Shown piece after piece: positions 12,968 to 21,074 of a DNA stretch of 21,074 nucleotides. The DNA lies in contig JAQCNG010000218.1 of the NCBI GenBank assembly GCA_028275145.1, positions 1 through 21,074 of the forward strand, written 5' to 3'. The notes beneath the pieces are model-generated. The model did no database searches. It saw only the letters and a list, made by a program, of their open reading frames with translations, and was not told the origin of the DNA. The first letter of the stretch is position 1; every line of letters starts with the position of its first letter. This DNA comes from Halovenus sp. GTDB lineage: Archaea; Halobacteriota; Halobacteria; Halobacteriales; Haloarculaceae. The translations under genes were made by a program, and so were the position numbers.

Positions 12968-14146
12968 ATGAAAATAGCGATGATTGGATTCGGGCAGGCC
13001 GGCGGGAAGATCGTCGACAGGTTCCTGGAACACGACGAGGTGACCGGGAGCAACATCGTCCGGTCGGCGATTGCGGTCAACACGGCGGAGGCCGACCTGT
13101 ACGGCCTCGACTACATCCCCGAGGACAATCGGATACTCATCGGCCGGGCCCGGGTGAAAGGCCACGGCGTCGGCGCGGACAACGAACTCGGCGCGGAGAT
13201 TGCCGAGGAGGACATCGACGAGATACAGAACGCTGTCGACCGGGTTCCGGTCCACGAAATCGACGCGTTCCTCATCGTGGCGGGACTGGGCGGTGGAACC
13301 GGGTCGGGCGGCTCTCCAGTGCTCGCGAAGCATCTCAAGCGCATCTACACCGAACCGGTTTATGGGCTGGGCATCCTGCCCGGCACCGACGAGGGCGGCA
13401 TCTACACGCTGAACGCCGCACGCTCGTTCCAGACGTTCGTCCGGGAGGTGGACAATCTGCTGGTGTTCGACAACGACGCCTGGCGCAAGTCCGGCGAGTC
13501 AGTCGAGGGTGGCTACGCGGAGATGAACGAGGAGATCGTCAGGCGGTTCAGCGTGCTGTTCGACGCCGGCGAGGTCAGCGCCGGCGACGACGTCGGCGAG
13601 AGCGTCGTCGACTCCTCGGAGGTGATCAACACGCTGGGGAGTGGCGGCATCTCGACGGTGGGGTACGCCGTCGAGGAACTCAACTCCTACGAGTCGGGCG
13701 GACTGCTCTCGCGGTTCAGAAACAACAGTGCCGACACCGACTCGGCGAACCTGACCAACCGAATCACGTCGCTCGTCCGGAAGGCCACGCTTGGCCGACT
13801 GACGCTGCCGATAAACGACGACGGCGGGCAGTCCGCCGAGCGTGCGCTGATGGTGGTTTCGGGCCCCCCGGAGTACCTCAACAGAAAGGGCATCGAGCGT
13901 GGTCGAAAGTGGCTGGAGGAACAGACCGGTAGCATGGAGGTCCGCGGTGGGGACTACCCCGTCGACGAGAAAAACGTCGCCGCGGCGGTGTTACTCTCCG
14001 GTGTCCACGACGTCCCGCGAATAAAGGAACTCCAGCAGTGGGCAATCGAGGCCCAGGAGAACATCGACGAGATACAGCAAGAGAGCGAAGCTAATTTAGA
14101 GAGCTTGGTCGAAGATGAGGAAGATGAACTGGACCCACTGTTCTAG
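12968..14146 (+). CDS. cetZ1: CetZ1-type tubulin/FtsZ-family cytoskeletal protein
   Basis: A 392-residue GTPase of the CetZ family. The N-terminus MKIAMIGFGQAGGKIVDRF, the tubulin signature GGGTGSG (108-114) and the T7-loop region SSEVINTLGSGG with Glu218 match Haloferax volcanii CetZ1 as I recall it; Glu218 is the residue whose change blocks GTP hydrolysis there. Long stretches such as VKGHGVGADNELGAEIAEEDIDE and the acidic tail ending DELDPLF are also shared. CetZ1 controls cell shape, rod formation and motility, and polymerises near the membrane. The start is the ATG at 12968, not the upstream in-frame start at 12947. Its last 32 bases overlap the start of the membrane protein gene, suggesting coupled expression. 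Confidence 0.96.
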   Translation: MKIAMIGFGQAGGKIVDRFLEHDEVTGSNIVRSAIAVNTAEADLYGLDYIPEDNRILIGRARVKGHGVGADNELGAEIAEEDIDEIQNAVDRVPVHEIDAFLIVAGLGGGTGSGGSPVLAKHLKRIYTEPVYGLGILPGTDEGGIYTLNAARSFQTFVREVDNLLVFDNDAWRKSGESVEGGYAEMNEEIVRRFSVLFDAGEVSAGDDVGESVVDSSEVINTLGSGGISTVGYAVEELNSYESGGLLSRFRNNSADTDSANLTNRITSLVRKATLGRLTLPINDDGGQSAERALMVVSGPPEYLNRKGIERGRKWLEEQTGSMEVRGGDYPVDEKNVAAAVLLSGVHDVPRIKELQQWAIEAQENIDEIQQESEANLESLVEDEEDELDPLF

Positions 14147-14915
14147 CCTGGCCCTTGGCGCCGGACTCGTGTTCGTGCTCGTGGTGGGCACGCTCGGAGC
14201 GGCCGCCGTCCCCTTCGAGGGTGACCCGCCGGAGTCGGCCGAGGTCGGCGAGGAGCTCGAGGTCGAAGAACTGTCGATGACCGAACCGTTCGCGGTCAGC
14301 GGCGGTGACGACTGGATGATGCAGGTCTCGACGGAGCTCGAGAGCCCGCGACTCCAGGTAACGGCCGTTGACGGCGCCGGCAACCCGGTTTTCGAGTCCG
14401 ATGTCACCCAGAACAGGGTGTTGCTGGAACTCAACGACACCAGCATCAGTGAGGTCAGGCTCGCGGCCCGCGGCGACGTGCCCGAGATTGGCGGCGACGG
14501 TCCTGGTTCGTACGACTACGAGAACAGAGCAGCCGAGAACATCACCGTCCTCGCGGTAAACGAGGTGTTCGACGGGCAGGTCAGACCGGTCGAGAACGGC
14601 ACGTTCGAACTGCACCGGTTCACCCCCGACAGTCGGGAGGCCCGGCAGGCAATCGACAACGCGAGTGCGGCCGCAGAGGAGGCCGACAGCGACAGCGCGC
14701 GCGAACGCATCGACGAGGCGATAACGTTCTACAACAGCGGCGAGTTCGCCGACGCTATCGCGGCGGCAAACGACGCCGAGGACACCGCAAACAGCGAGAA
14801 CGAGAGCCGAAATACGGTGCTCCTGGTCGGTGGCCTGCTGGCCGTGCTCGTCGTGGTTGGCGGTGTCGCCTACTACCTGCGGTCCAGGCAGGCACCGGAG
14901 AACAAACTCCAGTAA
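14115..14915 (+). CDS. Membrane-anchored extracellular protein linked to cetZ1
   Basis: A 266-residue protein of no family I recognise. Residues about 11-31 form a hydrophobic signal segment (LALGAGLVFVLVVGTLGAAAV). The exported part (32-233) has a beta-rich region to about 170, then a helical, Ala/Glu-rich region (172-231) with FYNSGEFADAIAAANDAED, which resembles helical-repeat segments. A single membrane helix follows (234-254, NTVLLVGGLLAVLVVVGGVAYYL), then a short cytoplasmic tail. Several N-x-S/T sequons (107, 142, 161, 182, 229) could be glycosylated. The ATG at 14115 overlaps cetZ1 by 32 bases; a second ATG at 14124 would shorten the overlap to 23. cofC follows after six bases. A role with CetZ1 at the envelope is inference from gene order. 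Confidence 0.85.
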   Translation: MRKMNWTHCSSLALGAGLVFVLVVGTLGAAAVPFEGDPPESAEVGEELEVEELSMTEPFAVSGGDDWMMQVSTELESPRLQVTAVDGAGNPVFESDVTQNRVLLELNDTSISEVRLAARGDVPEIGGDGPGSYDYENRAAENITVLAVNEVFDGQVRPVENGTFELHRFTPDSREARQAIDNASAAAEEADSDSARERIDEAITFYNSGEFADAIAAANDAEDTANSENESRNTVLLVGGLLAVLVVVGGVAYYLRSRQAPENKLQ

Positions 14916-14921
14916 CCCGGT

Positions 14922-15533
14922 ATGCGTGTGGTTGTTCCGTTCGACGCAGACGACCCGAAGACCCGCCTCGCGCCGGTGCTCGGGGCCGGAGAGCGTGCCG
15001 CCTTCGCGACGGCGATGCTCCGTGACGTGCTCGAGACGGTCCGTGCGGCCGGACACGAACCCGAGGTGCTCTCGACCGCATCCGCCGGTGTCGACGCGCC
15101 GGTGACGGTCGACGAGCAACCGCTCTCGCCGGCGGTCAACGCTGTGCTCGCGGCCCACGACGGCCCGATTGCGGTGGTGATGGCCGACCTTCCGCTGGGA
15201 ACCCCCGACGCGCTCGCGCGGTTGACCGAATCGGACGCCGACGTCGCGCTCGTGCCGGGACTCGGCGGGGGAACAAACGCGTTTCTCACACGGGACCCGA
15301 CGTTCCGTGTCGACTACCACGGGGGTTCGTACCGCAAGCACCGCGAGCAGGTGGCCGCGTCGGGGGCGTCGCTCGCGACCGTCGATTCGTTCTGGCTCTC
15401 GCTCGACGTCGACGAACCCGGTGACCTGGCCGAGGTGCTCCTCCACGGCGACGGCCACGCCGAGACGTGGCTCCGCGAGGCCGGGTTCGAACTCGCCGCC
15501 GACGGGCGCGGACTGGCCGCTCACCGGAACTGA
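14922..15533 (+). CDS. cofC: 2-phospho-L-lactate guanylyltransferase CofC
   Basis: A 203-residue nucleotidyltransferase that joins GTP with 2-phospholactate, or in some organisms another 3-carbon phosphoacid, to make the activated side chain of coenzyme F420. It starts MRVVVPFDADDPKTRLAPVL, the nucleotide-binding start of the family with the KTRL motif. It continues with VVMADLPLGTPDAL (metal-binding Asp) and the GGTNAFLTRDP and YHGGSYRKHREQ segments typical of CofC. It is the third gene after cetZ1, six bases behind the membrane protein gene. Only nine bases separate its stop from the convergent metX stop, so the two transcripts probably overlap at their 3' ends. Confidence 0.93.
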   Translation: MRVVVPFDADDPKTRLAPVLGAGERAAFATAMLRDVLETVRAAGHEPEVLSTASAGVDAPVTVDEQPLSPAVNAVLAAHDGPIAVVMADLPLGTPDALARLTESDADVALVPGLGGGTNAFLTRDPTFRVDYHGGSYRKHREQVAASGASLATVDSFWLSLDVDEPGDLAEVLLHGDGHAETWLREAGFELAADGRGLAAHRN

Positions 15534-15542
15534 GCCCCTGGT

Positions 15543-16757
15543 TCACACCAGGTCAGAGTGGACCGGTGCGAACGCGTCGTCGGTGTCGACGTCGCCGCCG
15601 GTGTCGGTAACGGCATTGCCCGCGATGCCCTCGGCGAGAAAGTCAGCGAGCGGTGGGCCGACGCTCTCGGGTTCGACCAGAAAGGCGTCGTGGCCGTGGT
15701 CGGAGTCGACGACGTGGTGGGCCACGCCGACGTCCGCCCGGCGCATCGCGGCCGCGAGTTCCTCGGCCTGTGCGACGGTGAAATGCCAGTCGGCGGTAAA
15801 CGACATCACCAGCGCCTCGCCGTCGAACGCCGCGAGCGCGTCGGCGTCGCTCTCGAACCCCGCCGCGAGGTCGTAACTGTCCATCGCGCGGGTCAGATAC
15901 AGGTAGGCGTTTGCGTCGAACCGCTCGACGAACGTCTCGGCCTGGTAGTCGAGATACGACTCCACGTCCCGGTACGGAAAAAACTGCCCCGCCGGGTCCG
16001 TCGGGAACGAGCGGGCTGCGTCCCGACCCGCCCCGCGGCGGCCGAACTTGCGGTCCATCGACTCCTTCGAGAGGTACATCACGTGGCCCAGTTGGCGCGC
16101 GACCGCGAGGCCGTCGTCGGGGTGGGTGTCGCCGTAGTAGGCCCCCTCCTGCCAGTCCGGGTCGGTGGTGATAGCCCGGCGCGCGATTGCGTCGAGCGCG
16201 AGACACTGCGGGTCGAGACGGCCGGCGGCCGCAATCGGCGCGATGCGCTCGACGTGGTCGGGGTGTTTTTTCGCCCACTCCAGGACGTTCATCCCGCCGA
16301 CGCTGCCGCCGGTCACCAGATGCAGGTGGGGCACGCCGAGTTCGTCCAGCAGCAGGCGCTGACACTCGGTCCAGTCGGTGACCGTCACCGCCGGGAACGA
16401 CGTCCCGTAGGGGTCGTTCGTCTCGGGGTTCGTCGCCGGCGGCCCGCTCGTCCCGTAGCAAGACCCCGGCACGTTCGCACAGACAACGTAGTACTCGGTG
16501 GTGTCGACCGCCTTTCCCGGGCCGACGATGTCGTTCCACCAGGCCCGGGCCTGTCCCGCGGTCCCCTCACCGCCGGCCCCCGCGACGTGTTGGCTGCCGG
16601 TCAGGGCGTGACAGACCAGCACCGCGTTGTCCCCCGTGAACTCGCCGTAGGTTTCGTAGGCCACCTCCAGGTTGGGAATCGACCGGCCACACTCGAACTC
16701 GAACGCACCCAGCGAGACGCTGTTGCGCTCGACCGTGACACTCCGGTTGCCGCTCAT
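15543..16757 (-). CDS. metX: Homoserine O-acetyltransferase MetX
   Basis: A 404-residue alpha/beta hydrolase that acylates homoserine, usually from acetyl-CoA. It shows the family start [11 protein letters not shown] and [10 protein letters not shown], and [14 protein letters not shown] with [17 protein letters not shown]. The nucleophile is Ser152 in TGGSVGGMN, with the rest of the triad in SFTADWHF (Asp323) and [10 protein letters not shown] (His356). Some members use succinyl-CoA, which cannot be excluded by eye. The tail of ~30 residues beyond the last helix is acidic and unusually long. Its ATG overlaps the stop of metY (four bases), so MetX is made from the same transcript and hands O-acylhomoserine to MetY. 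Confidence 0.95.
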   Translation of the reverse strand: MSGNRSVTVERNSVSLGAFEFECGRSIPNLEVAYETYGEFTGDNAVLVCHALTGSQHVAGAGGEGTAGQARAWWNDIVGPGKAVDTTEYYVVCANVPGSCYGTSGPPATNPETNDPYGTSFPAVTVTDWTECQRLLLDELGVPHLHLVTGGSVGGMNVLEWAKKHPDHVERIAPIAAAGRLDPQCLALDAIARRAITTDPDWQEGAYYGDTHPDDGLAVARQLGHVMYLSKESMDRKFGRRGAGRDAARSFPTDPAGQFFPYRDVESYLDYQAETFVERFDANAYLYLTRAMDSYDLAAGFESDADALAAFDGEALVMSFTADWHFTVAQAEELAAAMRRADVGVAHHVVDSDHGHDAFLVEPESVGPPLADFLAEGIAGNAVTDTGGDVDTDDAFAPVHSDLV

Positions 16758-18079
16758 CGGTGCGCCACCTCGAGTGTCCTGTCCAGGTCCGCCAGGATAT
16801 CGTCGACGTCCTCGATACCGACAGAGAACCGCACCATGTCCGGGCGCACGCCGGAGGCCCGCTGTTCCTCCTCGTCGAGTTGCGCGTGGGTGGTGCTCGC
16901 GGGATGGGTGAGCACCGTCTTCGCGTCGCCGATGTTGGCCAGAAACGAGGCGAGGTCGGCCTCCTCACAGACCGTCCGTGCGGCGTCGAACCCACCGACC
17001 GGGCCGAACGCCACCATCCCGCCGAACCCGCCATCGAGGTACCGCCGGGCGTTGTCGTGGGTCTCGTGTGACTCCCGGCCGGGAAACCGTACCCACGCCA
17101 CATCGGGGTGGTCCGCGAGGAACCCGGCGACGCAGGCGGCGTTCTCGCAGTGCCGTTCCATGCGCACGGCGAGTGTCTCGGTCCCCTGCAGTGTCGCCCA
17201 CGCGTCGAAGGGGCTCTGCCCGTCACCGAGCGTCCGGAGCGCGCGCTGGCGGGCAGCCACCGCGAGCGCGCGGTCGCCGAACCGGTCGGCGAAGGTAACC
17301 CCCTCGAACGCGGGGTTCTCCCCGCCGAGTTCCGGGAACCGCTCGGGGTGGTTACCCCACGGGAACGACCCGCCGTCGACGAGCACACCACCGACGGTGG
17401 TGCCCGAACCGTGTATCCACTTCGTCGTCGACTCCCAGACGATGTCCGCGCCGTGTTCGAACGGGCGACACAGGTACGGCGTGGCGAAGGTGTTGTCGAC
17501 GAACAGCGGGACGCCCTGCCCGTGGGCCACCTCGGCCACCGCGGCCAGGTCCGGCACCACGAGCGACGGGTTGGCGATTGTCTCGCAGTGGACGTACGCC
17601 GTCGACCCGTCGATGGCCTCGGCGTAGGCCGACGGGTCGAGCGTGTCCACGTAGCGCACCTCGATGCCGCGCCGGGTCGCCATGTTCGAGAAGTACGAGT
17701 GGGTCCCCCCGTAGATGGAGGCCGCCGAGACGATGTTGTCGCCCACGCCCGCGAGCACCGAGGTTGCGGCGTCGAGTGCGGCCATCCCCGACCCGGTGGC
17801 GACGGCGGCCGTCCCGCCGGTCAGACTGGCCAGTCGCCGCTCCAGCATTGCCACCGTCGGGTTGTCGAACCGCGAGTAGACGTTCCCCTCCTCGCGCAGC
17901 GCGTACCTGTCGGCGGCCGTCGCCGCGTCCTCGAAGACGTAGGAACTGGTCTGATAGATCGGTGGGGCTCGCGCCCCCGTCGCCGGGTCCGGGTGTTCCT
18001 GCCCGGCGTGGAGACAGCGCGTACCGAATCTCCGGTCGTCTCTGTCCGCCCGTGGGCGGTTCTCGCCGTCGTCGGTCAT
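16754..18079 (-). CDS. metY: O-acetylhomoserine sulfhydrylase MetY
   Basis: A 441-residue PLP enzyme of the Cys/Met metabolism family. It replaces the acetyl group of O-acetylhomoserine with sulfide to give homocysteine. Visible signatures are [30 protein letters not shown] (20-49), YSRFDNPT (68-75), GSGMAALDA, the PLP-binding VDNTFATP (194-201), and Lys220 in [12 protein letters not shown]. The region [12 protein letters not shown] is an insertion typical of MetY and separates it from the shorter cystathionine gamma-synthases. metX follows with a four-base overlap. Upstream are two TATA-like boxes that imply a leader of ~70-90 bases, unlike the leaderless genes around it. Confidence 0.95.
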   Translation of the reverse strand: MTDDGENRPRADRDDRRFGTRCLHAGQEHPDPATGARAPPIYQTSSYVFEDAATAADRYALREEGNVYSRFDNPTVAMLERRLASLTGGTAAVATGSGMAALDAATSVLAGVGDNIVSAASIYGGTHSYFSNMATRRGIEVRYVDTLDPSAYAEAIDGSTAYVHCETIANPSLVVPDLAAVAEVAHGQGVPLFVDNTFATPYLCRPFEHGADIVWESTTKWIHGSGTTVGGVLVDGGSFPWGNHPERFPELGGENPAFEGVTFADRFGDRALAVAARQRALRTLGDGQSPFDAWATLQGTETLAVRMERHCENAACVAGFLADHPDVAWVRFPGRESHETHDNARRYLDGGFGGMVAFGPVGGFDAARTVCEEADLASFLANIGDAKTVLTHPASTTHAQLDEEEQRASGVRPDMVRFSVGIEDVDDILADLDRTLEVAHR

Positions 18080-18166
18080 GTGTAGTTGCTCTGTCTCTGG
18101 CTTCCTGTGCCCTTCGGTCGCGCCTCTGTGGCCGCTGACCCACTCTGTTCGTCAACGTCTATGTTC

Positions 18167-18197
18167 ACAGCTCATATATATCTGTCTGTTTATAACC
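18167..18197 (-). promoter_or_regulatory. Double TATA promoter region of metYX
   Basis: On the minus strand GTTATAAAC (about 18189-18197) is followed by GATATATATGA (about 18172-18182). Transcription from either would start near 18168 or 18150, leaving a leader of about 70-90 bases before the ATG at 18079. The second TATA box is framed by ACAG (18167-18170) and CTGT (18182-18185), a short inverted repeat that could be an operator. The stop of the upstream SBDS gene is at 18203, so the promoter sits right behind it. Confidence 0.5.
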
Positions 18198-18202
18198 AGG
18201 GG

Positions 18203-18928
18203 TTACCGCGTGCTGAGTTCGTCGGCATCCCGGACGATGCGGGTCTCGGCCTCGCCGCTGGAGACCTCGTTGACGAGGTCGTAGAAGTCGTTTTGCATAC
18301 CCGCGGGGAACTCCACGACCCCGATCCAGGAGCCGTCGGGTTGCCACTCCTCGCGCTGGAGGTCACCGAACTCCCGGACCTTCGCCTGCCCGCTACCGGC
18401 GTGGTCTGCGGGGAGCTGTGCCGCGACGGTCATCGTGTCGAACCGGATCGGGATAACCGGCCGCAGTACGTCGAGTGCCTCGTCGACCTGGCTCTCGACG
18501 GGTTCCATCGGGTCGACCCGGAACTTCGTCTCCTCCAGGGCGGACTCGATGCGCTCGGGTGGGTGTGGCGCGTCGTCCATCTGTGGGTTGACCGCGTTGC
18601 GCGCGATGTGGTTGATGAGCTGTTTGTGCTTCTGTTCTTGCATCTCGCGGCGCTGCTCGGCTGTTATCTGTATCTCGCCGCGCTCGATGACCTCGGGGAT
18701 GATACTCAGGGGCTCGGTGCTCTCGAACACCTCCTCCAGCGCCGACTCCGGTGGCCGGTCGCCGCTGGATGCGTCCTCGAAGACGTCCTCCGCGGCGATG
18801 ACCTCCTCGAGTTCGCCCTCGAACTCGCCGCGCTTGATCGAAAGTGCCGCGTCCGGGTCCACCAGCACCTCGAACCGCTCGCCGTGGGATTCGAGCCGGG
18901 CCGTGACCGCCTCGTCCAGCGATATCAT
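18203..18928 (-). CDS. sdo1: SBDS-family ribosome maturation protein (Sdo1)
   Basis: A 241-residue archaeal homologue of the Shwachman-Bodian-Diamond syndrome protein, of usual length. Domain I (1-95) shows HGERFEVLVDPDAALSIKRGE and AAEDVFEDASSGDRPPE, the family's best-conserved stretch. Domain II (96-165) contains LTAEQRREMQEQKHKQLINHIARNAVNP-type helices with PHPPERIESALEE, and domain III is the C-terminal ferredoxin-like part. In eukaryotes it helps release the anti-association factor eIF6 from the large subunit; archaeal aIF6 suggests a similar role. A TATA box about 27 bases upstream (18952-18958) supports a leaderless transcript and this start. It lies upstream of metY on the same strand but metY has its own promoter. 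Confidence 0.95.
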   Translation of the reverse strand: MISLDEAVTARLESHGERFEVLVDPDAALSIKRGEFEGELEEVIAAEDVFEDASSGDRPPESALEEVFESTEPLSIIPEVIERGEIQITAEQRREMQEQKHKQLINHIARNAVNPQMDDAPHPPERIESALEETKFRVDPMEPVESQVDEALDVLRPVIPIRFDTMTVAAQLPADHAGSGQAKVREFGDLQREEWQPDGSWIGVVEFPAGMQNDFYDLVNEVSSGEAETRIVRDADELSTR

Positions 18929-18951
18929 ACCTGGATACTACTTCCGGGCGG

Positions 18952-18958
18952 GTTAAAG
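18952..18958 (-). promoter_or_regulatory. TATA-like box of the SBDS gene
   Basis: The minus strand reads CTTTAAC, centred about 27 bases before the ATG at 18928. The spacing fits a leaderless transcript. Confidence 0.45.
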
Positions 18959-18996
18959 ATGTTCGTGACACCTGTCGCTACCCGGAGAGACACTGT

Positions 18997-19013
18997 GACA
19001 AAACTGCTTTGTC
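18997..19013 (+). promoter_or_regulatory. Inverted repeat in the promoter of the small membrane protein gene
   Basis: GACAAA (18997-19002) and TTTGTC (19008-19013) form a perfect 6-bp inverted repeat with a 5-base spacer, about 25-40 bases before the ATG at 19038, where a TATA box would be expected. No good TATA box is otherwise visible. It may be an operator or a weak promoter element. Confidence 0.35.
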
Positions 19014-19037
19014 CAGAGCCGCCGTACCAGCGACGGT

Positions 19038-19325
19038 ATGGGTGCGGAGAGCCAGGAGTCAGTTCCCGGAAGACAGTTCGAACTGGCGAGACTGTCACTG
19101 TACGCGCTCGTTGCGCTGGGTTCGCTGGGACTCGGTGTCCTGCGCGGCGAGGGTCACTGGGTGCTCACCGGTGTACTCGCGGCGGGCGGGGCTGTGGACC
19201 TACTCCCCGTTGACAGGGCCGTGGACCGCCTCTGTGAGACAGACAGACAGCGGCGACAGCTCCGCTGGGCCGGTGTTTTTGCTCTCCTGACAGGCGCACT
19301 GGCCTACACCGCTCTCGTATTGTAA
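19038..19325 (+). CDS. Small membrane protein of unknown function
   Basis: A 95-residue protein with no recognised family. After a short polar N-terminus it has hydrophobic stretches at about 20-35 (SLYALVALGSLGLGVL), 41-56 (WVLTGVLAAGGAVDLL) and 77-95 (WAGVFALLTGALAYTALVL), so two or three membrane helices are likely. A charged hydrophilic loop, DRAVDRLCETDRQRRQLR (59-76), lies between the second and third. Codon third positions are G/C-rich as in neighbouring genes, which supports coding. The gene is divergent from SBDS and convergent with the mutase gene, with 28 bases to the latter's stop. Start chosen at the only suitable ATG. Confidence 0.72.
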   Translation: MGAESQESVPGRQFELARLSLYALVALGSLGLGVLRGEGHWVLTGVLAAGGAVDLLPVDRAVDRLCETDRQRRQLRWAGVFALLTGALAYTALVL

Positions 19326-19353
19326 GCCACACCGACACATCGTCTCTGACCGC

Positions 19354-21054
19354 TCACGCCGCACTGATCGTCTCCTGGTAGGAACCGAACTGGTCCTCGA
19401 AGACGCCCATAATCTCGCCCATCGTGGCGTAGACCTTCACCGCGTCGACGATGACGGGCACGACGTTGTCGCCGTTGCGGGTGGCCGCCTGGAGGTCCGC
19501 GAGCGCGGCCTCGACGGCCTCGTCGTCACGTTCCTTCTTGACCGTGGCGAGGCGCTCGCGCTGGTGCTCCTGGACGTCCTCGTCGACCGTCAGGATGTCC
19601 GGTTCGGTGTCCTCGTCGGTTTCGTAGGCGTTGACCCCGACGACGGTCTCCTCGTCGGCCTCGACGCGTTGCTGGTACTCGTAGGCGGACTCCTGTATCT
19701 CGCGCTGGAAGTAGCCCTCCTGGATACCCGTCAGGACGCCCTCCCGCATCGACCCGTTGCCCATCTCCCGGATCTCCTCGATGTAGGCCATCGCCTCGGT
19801 TTCGACCTCGTCGGTCAGCGACTCGACAGCGAACGACCCCCCGAGCGGGTCGACGATATCACCCACACCGGACTCCTCGGCGAGTATCTGCTGGCTGCGC
19901 AGTGCCACCCGGACGGCCTCCTCGCTTGGCAGCGCGAGTGCCTCGTCGTAGCTGTTGGTGTGGAGACTCTGGGTCCCGCCGAGAACGGCCGCCAGCGCCT
20001 GCACGGTCACGCGGGCGACGTTGTTCAGCGGCTGCTGGGCGGTCAGCGACTGGCCCGCGGTCTGTGTGTGGAACTTCAGTTTGCGGGCCTCGTCGCTCTC
20101 CGCACCGTACCAGTCGGCGGTGATGCGCGCCCAGATGCGCCGCGCGGCGCGGAACTTGGCGACCTCCTCGAACAGCGAGTTGTGCGAGTTGAAGAAAAAC
20201 GACAGCGTCGGCCCGAACTCGTCGATGTCCAGCCCGCGCTCGATGCAGTCCTCCACGTAGGCCATCCCGTCGGCGAGGGTAAAGGCCAGTTCCTGCACCG
20301 CGGTCGACCCGGCCTCCCGGATGTGGTAGCCCGAGATGGAGACGGGCTTGAACCTCGGCGTCTCCTCGACGGAGAACTCGATGACGTCGGAGACGAGTCG
20401 CAGCGACGGCTCCGGCGGAACGACCCACTCTTTCTGTGCGATAAACTCCTTGAACATGTCGTTCTGGAGGGTCCCACGCACCTGTTCGCGCGGGACACCC
20501 TGCCTGTCGGCCAGCGCGACGTACATCGCGTAGACCACCGGCGCACTCGGGTTGATTGTAAACGAGGTCGACACCTCGTCGAGGCTGATTCCGTCGAACA
20601 GAATCTCCATGTCCCGCAACGTGTCCACCGCGACGCCCTCCTTGCCCACCTCGCCCTCGCTCATGCGGTGGTCCGAGTCGATACCCATCAGCGTCGGCAT
20701 GTCAAACGCCGTCGAGAGCCCCGTCTGACCCTCGTCGATGAGGTAGTGGAACCGCTCGTTTGTGGCCTCGGCCGTGCCGAAACCGGCGAACTGGCGCATC
20801 GTCCAGGTGCGTCCGCGGTACATCGTGGGGTAGACCCCGCGGGTGAACGGCGGTTCTCCCGGAAAGCCTATCTCCTCCTCGTAGTCGATGTCGGCGACAT
20901 CCTCCGGGGTGTAGAGTCGGTCGACCTCCAGATTCGAGACGGTCGCAAACCGGTCCTGGCGCTCGCCGTACGCGTCGAGCACCGGGTCCAGACTGTTGTG
21001 CTCCCAGTCCTCGTGACTCTCGCGTATCGCCGCCAGGTCGTCCTCGTCGAACAT
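19354..21054 (-). CDS. mcmA1: Methylmalonyl-CoA mutase, large (catalytic) subunit
   Basis: A 566-residue substrate-binding and catalytic chain of the B12-dependent mutase that interconverts (R)-methylmalonyl-CoA and succinyl-CoA. Signatures include FTRGVYPTMYRGRTWTMRQFAGFGTAE, LSTAFDMPTLMGIDSDH, TINPSAPVVYAMYV, KPVSISGYHIREAG and FHTQTAGQSLTAQQP with NNVARVTVQALAAVLGGTQSLHTNSYDEAL. The C-terminal cobalamin-binding domain of bacterial MutB is absent; the protein stops after VYATMGEIMGVFEDQFG. This is the archaeal split form, whose small B12 subunit is a separate gene, not in the window. In haloarchaea the enzyme serves propionyl-CoA use and, where present, the methylaspartate cycle. The gene is complete, with its ATG 20 bases from the window edge. 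Confidence 0.96.
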   Translation of the reverse strand: MFDEDDLAAIRESHEDWEHNSLDPVLDAYGERQDRFATVSNLEVDRLYTPEDVADIDYEEEIGFPGEPPFTRGVYPTMYRGRTWTMRQFAGFGTAEATNERFHYLIDEGQTGLSTAFDMPTLMGIDSDHRMSEGEVGKEGVAVDTLRDMEILFDGISLDEVSTSFTINPSAPVVYAMYVALADRQGVPREQVRGTLQNDMFKEFIAQKEWVVPPEPSLRLVSDVIEFSVEETPRFKPVSISGYHIREAGSTAVQELAFTLADGMAYVEDCIERGLDIDEFGPTLSFFFNSHNSLFEEVAKFRAARRIWARITADWYGAESDEARKLKFHTQTAGQSLTAQQPLNNVARVTVQALAAVLGGTQSLHTNSYDEALALPSEEAVRVALRSQQILAEESGVGDIVDPLGGSFAVESLTDEVETEAMAYIEEIREMGNGSMREGVLTGIQEGYFQREIQESAYEYQQRVEADEETVVGVNAYETDEDTEPDILTVDEDVQEHQRERLATVKKERDDEAVEAALADLQAATRNGDNVVPVIVDAVKVYATMGEIMGVFEDQFGSYQETISAA

Positions 21055-21074
21055 ACGCCGGAGTTGGAGAGGCA

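Noticed and set aside
15558..17627. Long plus-strand open frame opposite metX and metY
   Set aside because: No recognisable domain and an Arg/Val-rich composition typical of antisense frames; MetX and MetY are unmistakable on the other strand.

Overview
The window is chromosomal DNA from a halophilic archaeon (class Halobacteria). The signs are high G+C coding sequence, very acidic predicted proteins, TATA boxes about 25-30 bases before start codons with almost no leader, a CetZ-type tubulin homologue, CofC of coenzyme F420 synthesis, an archaeal split methylmalonyl-CoA mutase, and a tRNA gene with a bulge-helix-bulge intron. Genus cannot be fixed from the sequence. About 20 protein genes and one tRNA gene are supported; most are housekeeping genes.

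Layout. Positions 1-521 are a degraded zone: the last ~50 codons and right-end hairpin of an IS200/IS605-type (IS1341-like) tnpB, a possible truncated ORF, and a 20-bp tandem repeat into which the 3' end of a creatininase-family gene (522-1304, minus) runs. A divergent promoter region with a perfect 14-bp palindrome separates it from a plus-strand translation cluster: DUF655 protein, KsgA/RsmA, HemK-like methyltransferase (1415-3502). A two-gene methionine synthase operon follows (3590-5646): a MetE-like paralogue lacking the zinc ligands, then the zinc-bearing catalytic MetE. A minus-strand gene of unknown function ends at a strong hairpin (5771-6383). A PHP hydrolase and a sulfatase-superfamily protein follow on plus, then a minus-strand GNAT/zinc-ribbon protein, an intron-containing tRNA-Gln(CUG) (9732-9835) and a minus-strand lipoprotein with a PGF-CTERM-like tail.

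The second half holds an aldo/keto reductase plus a dipeptide-epimerase-like enolase-superfamily protein; then cetZ1, a membrane protein whose start lies inside the cetZ1 3' end, and cofC (12968-15533). Converging on cofC from the minus strand is metY-metX (15543-18079), preceded by SBDS (18203-18928). A small membrane protein (plus) and the large subunit of methylmalonyl-CoA mutase (minus) close the window.

How genes fit together. MetX and MetY make homocysteine by acylation and direct sulfhydrylation of homoserine, and the MetE pair methylates it, so most of the last part of methionine synthesis is here in two separated operons. KsgA, the HemK-like enzyme, SBDS and tRNA-Gln serve ribosome assembly and translation. 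CofC, and possibly the creatininase-family protein if it is ArfB, serve F420 synthesis. No defence system, CRISPR array, prophage or complete transposon was seen. The points most worth a second look are the chain of overlapping GTGA mini-ORFs at 462-525, the zinc-less MetE partner, the cetZ1-overlapping membrane protein, the tRNA intron, and the lipoprotein with two different anchoring signals.
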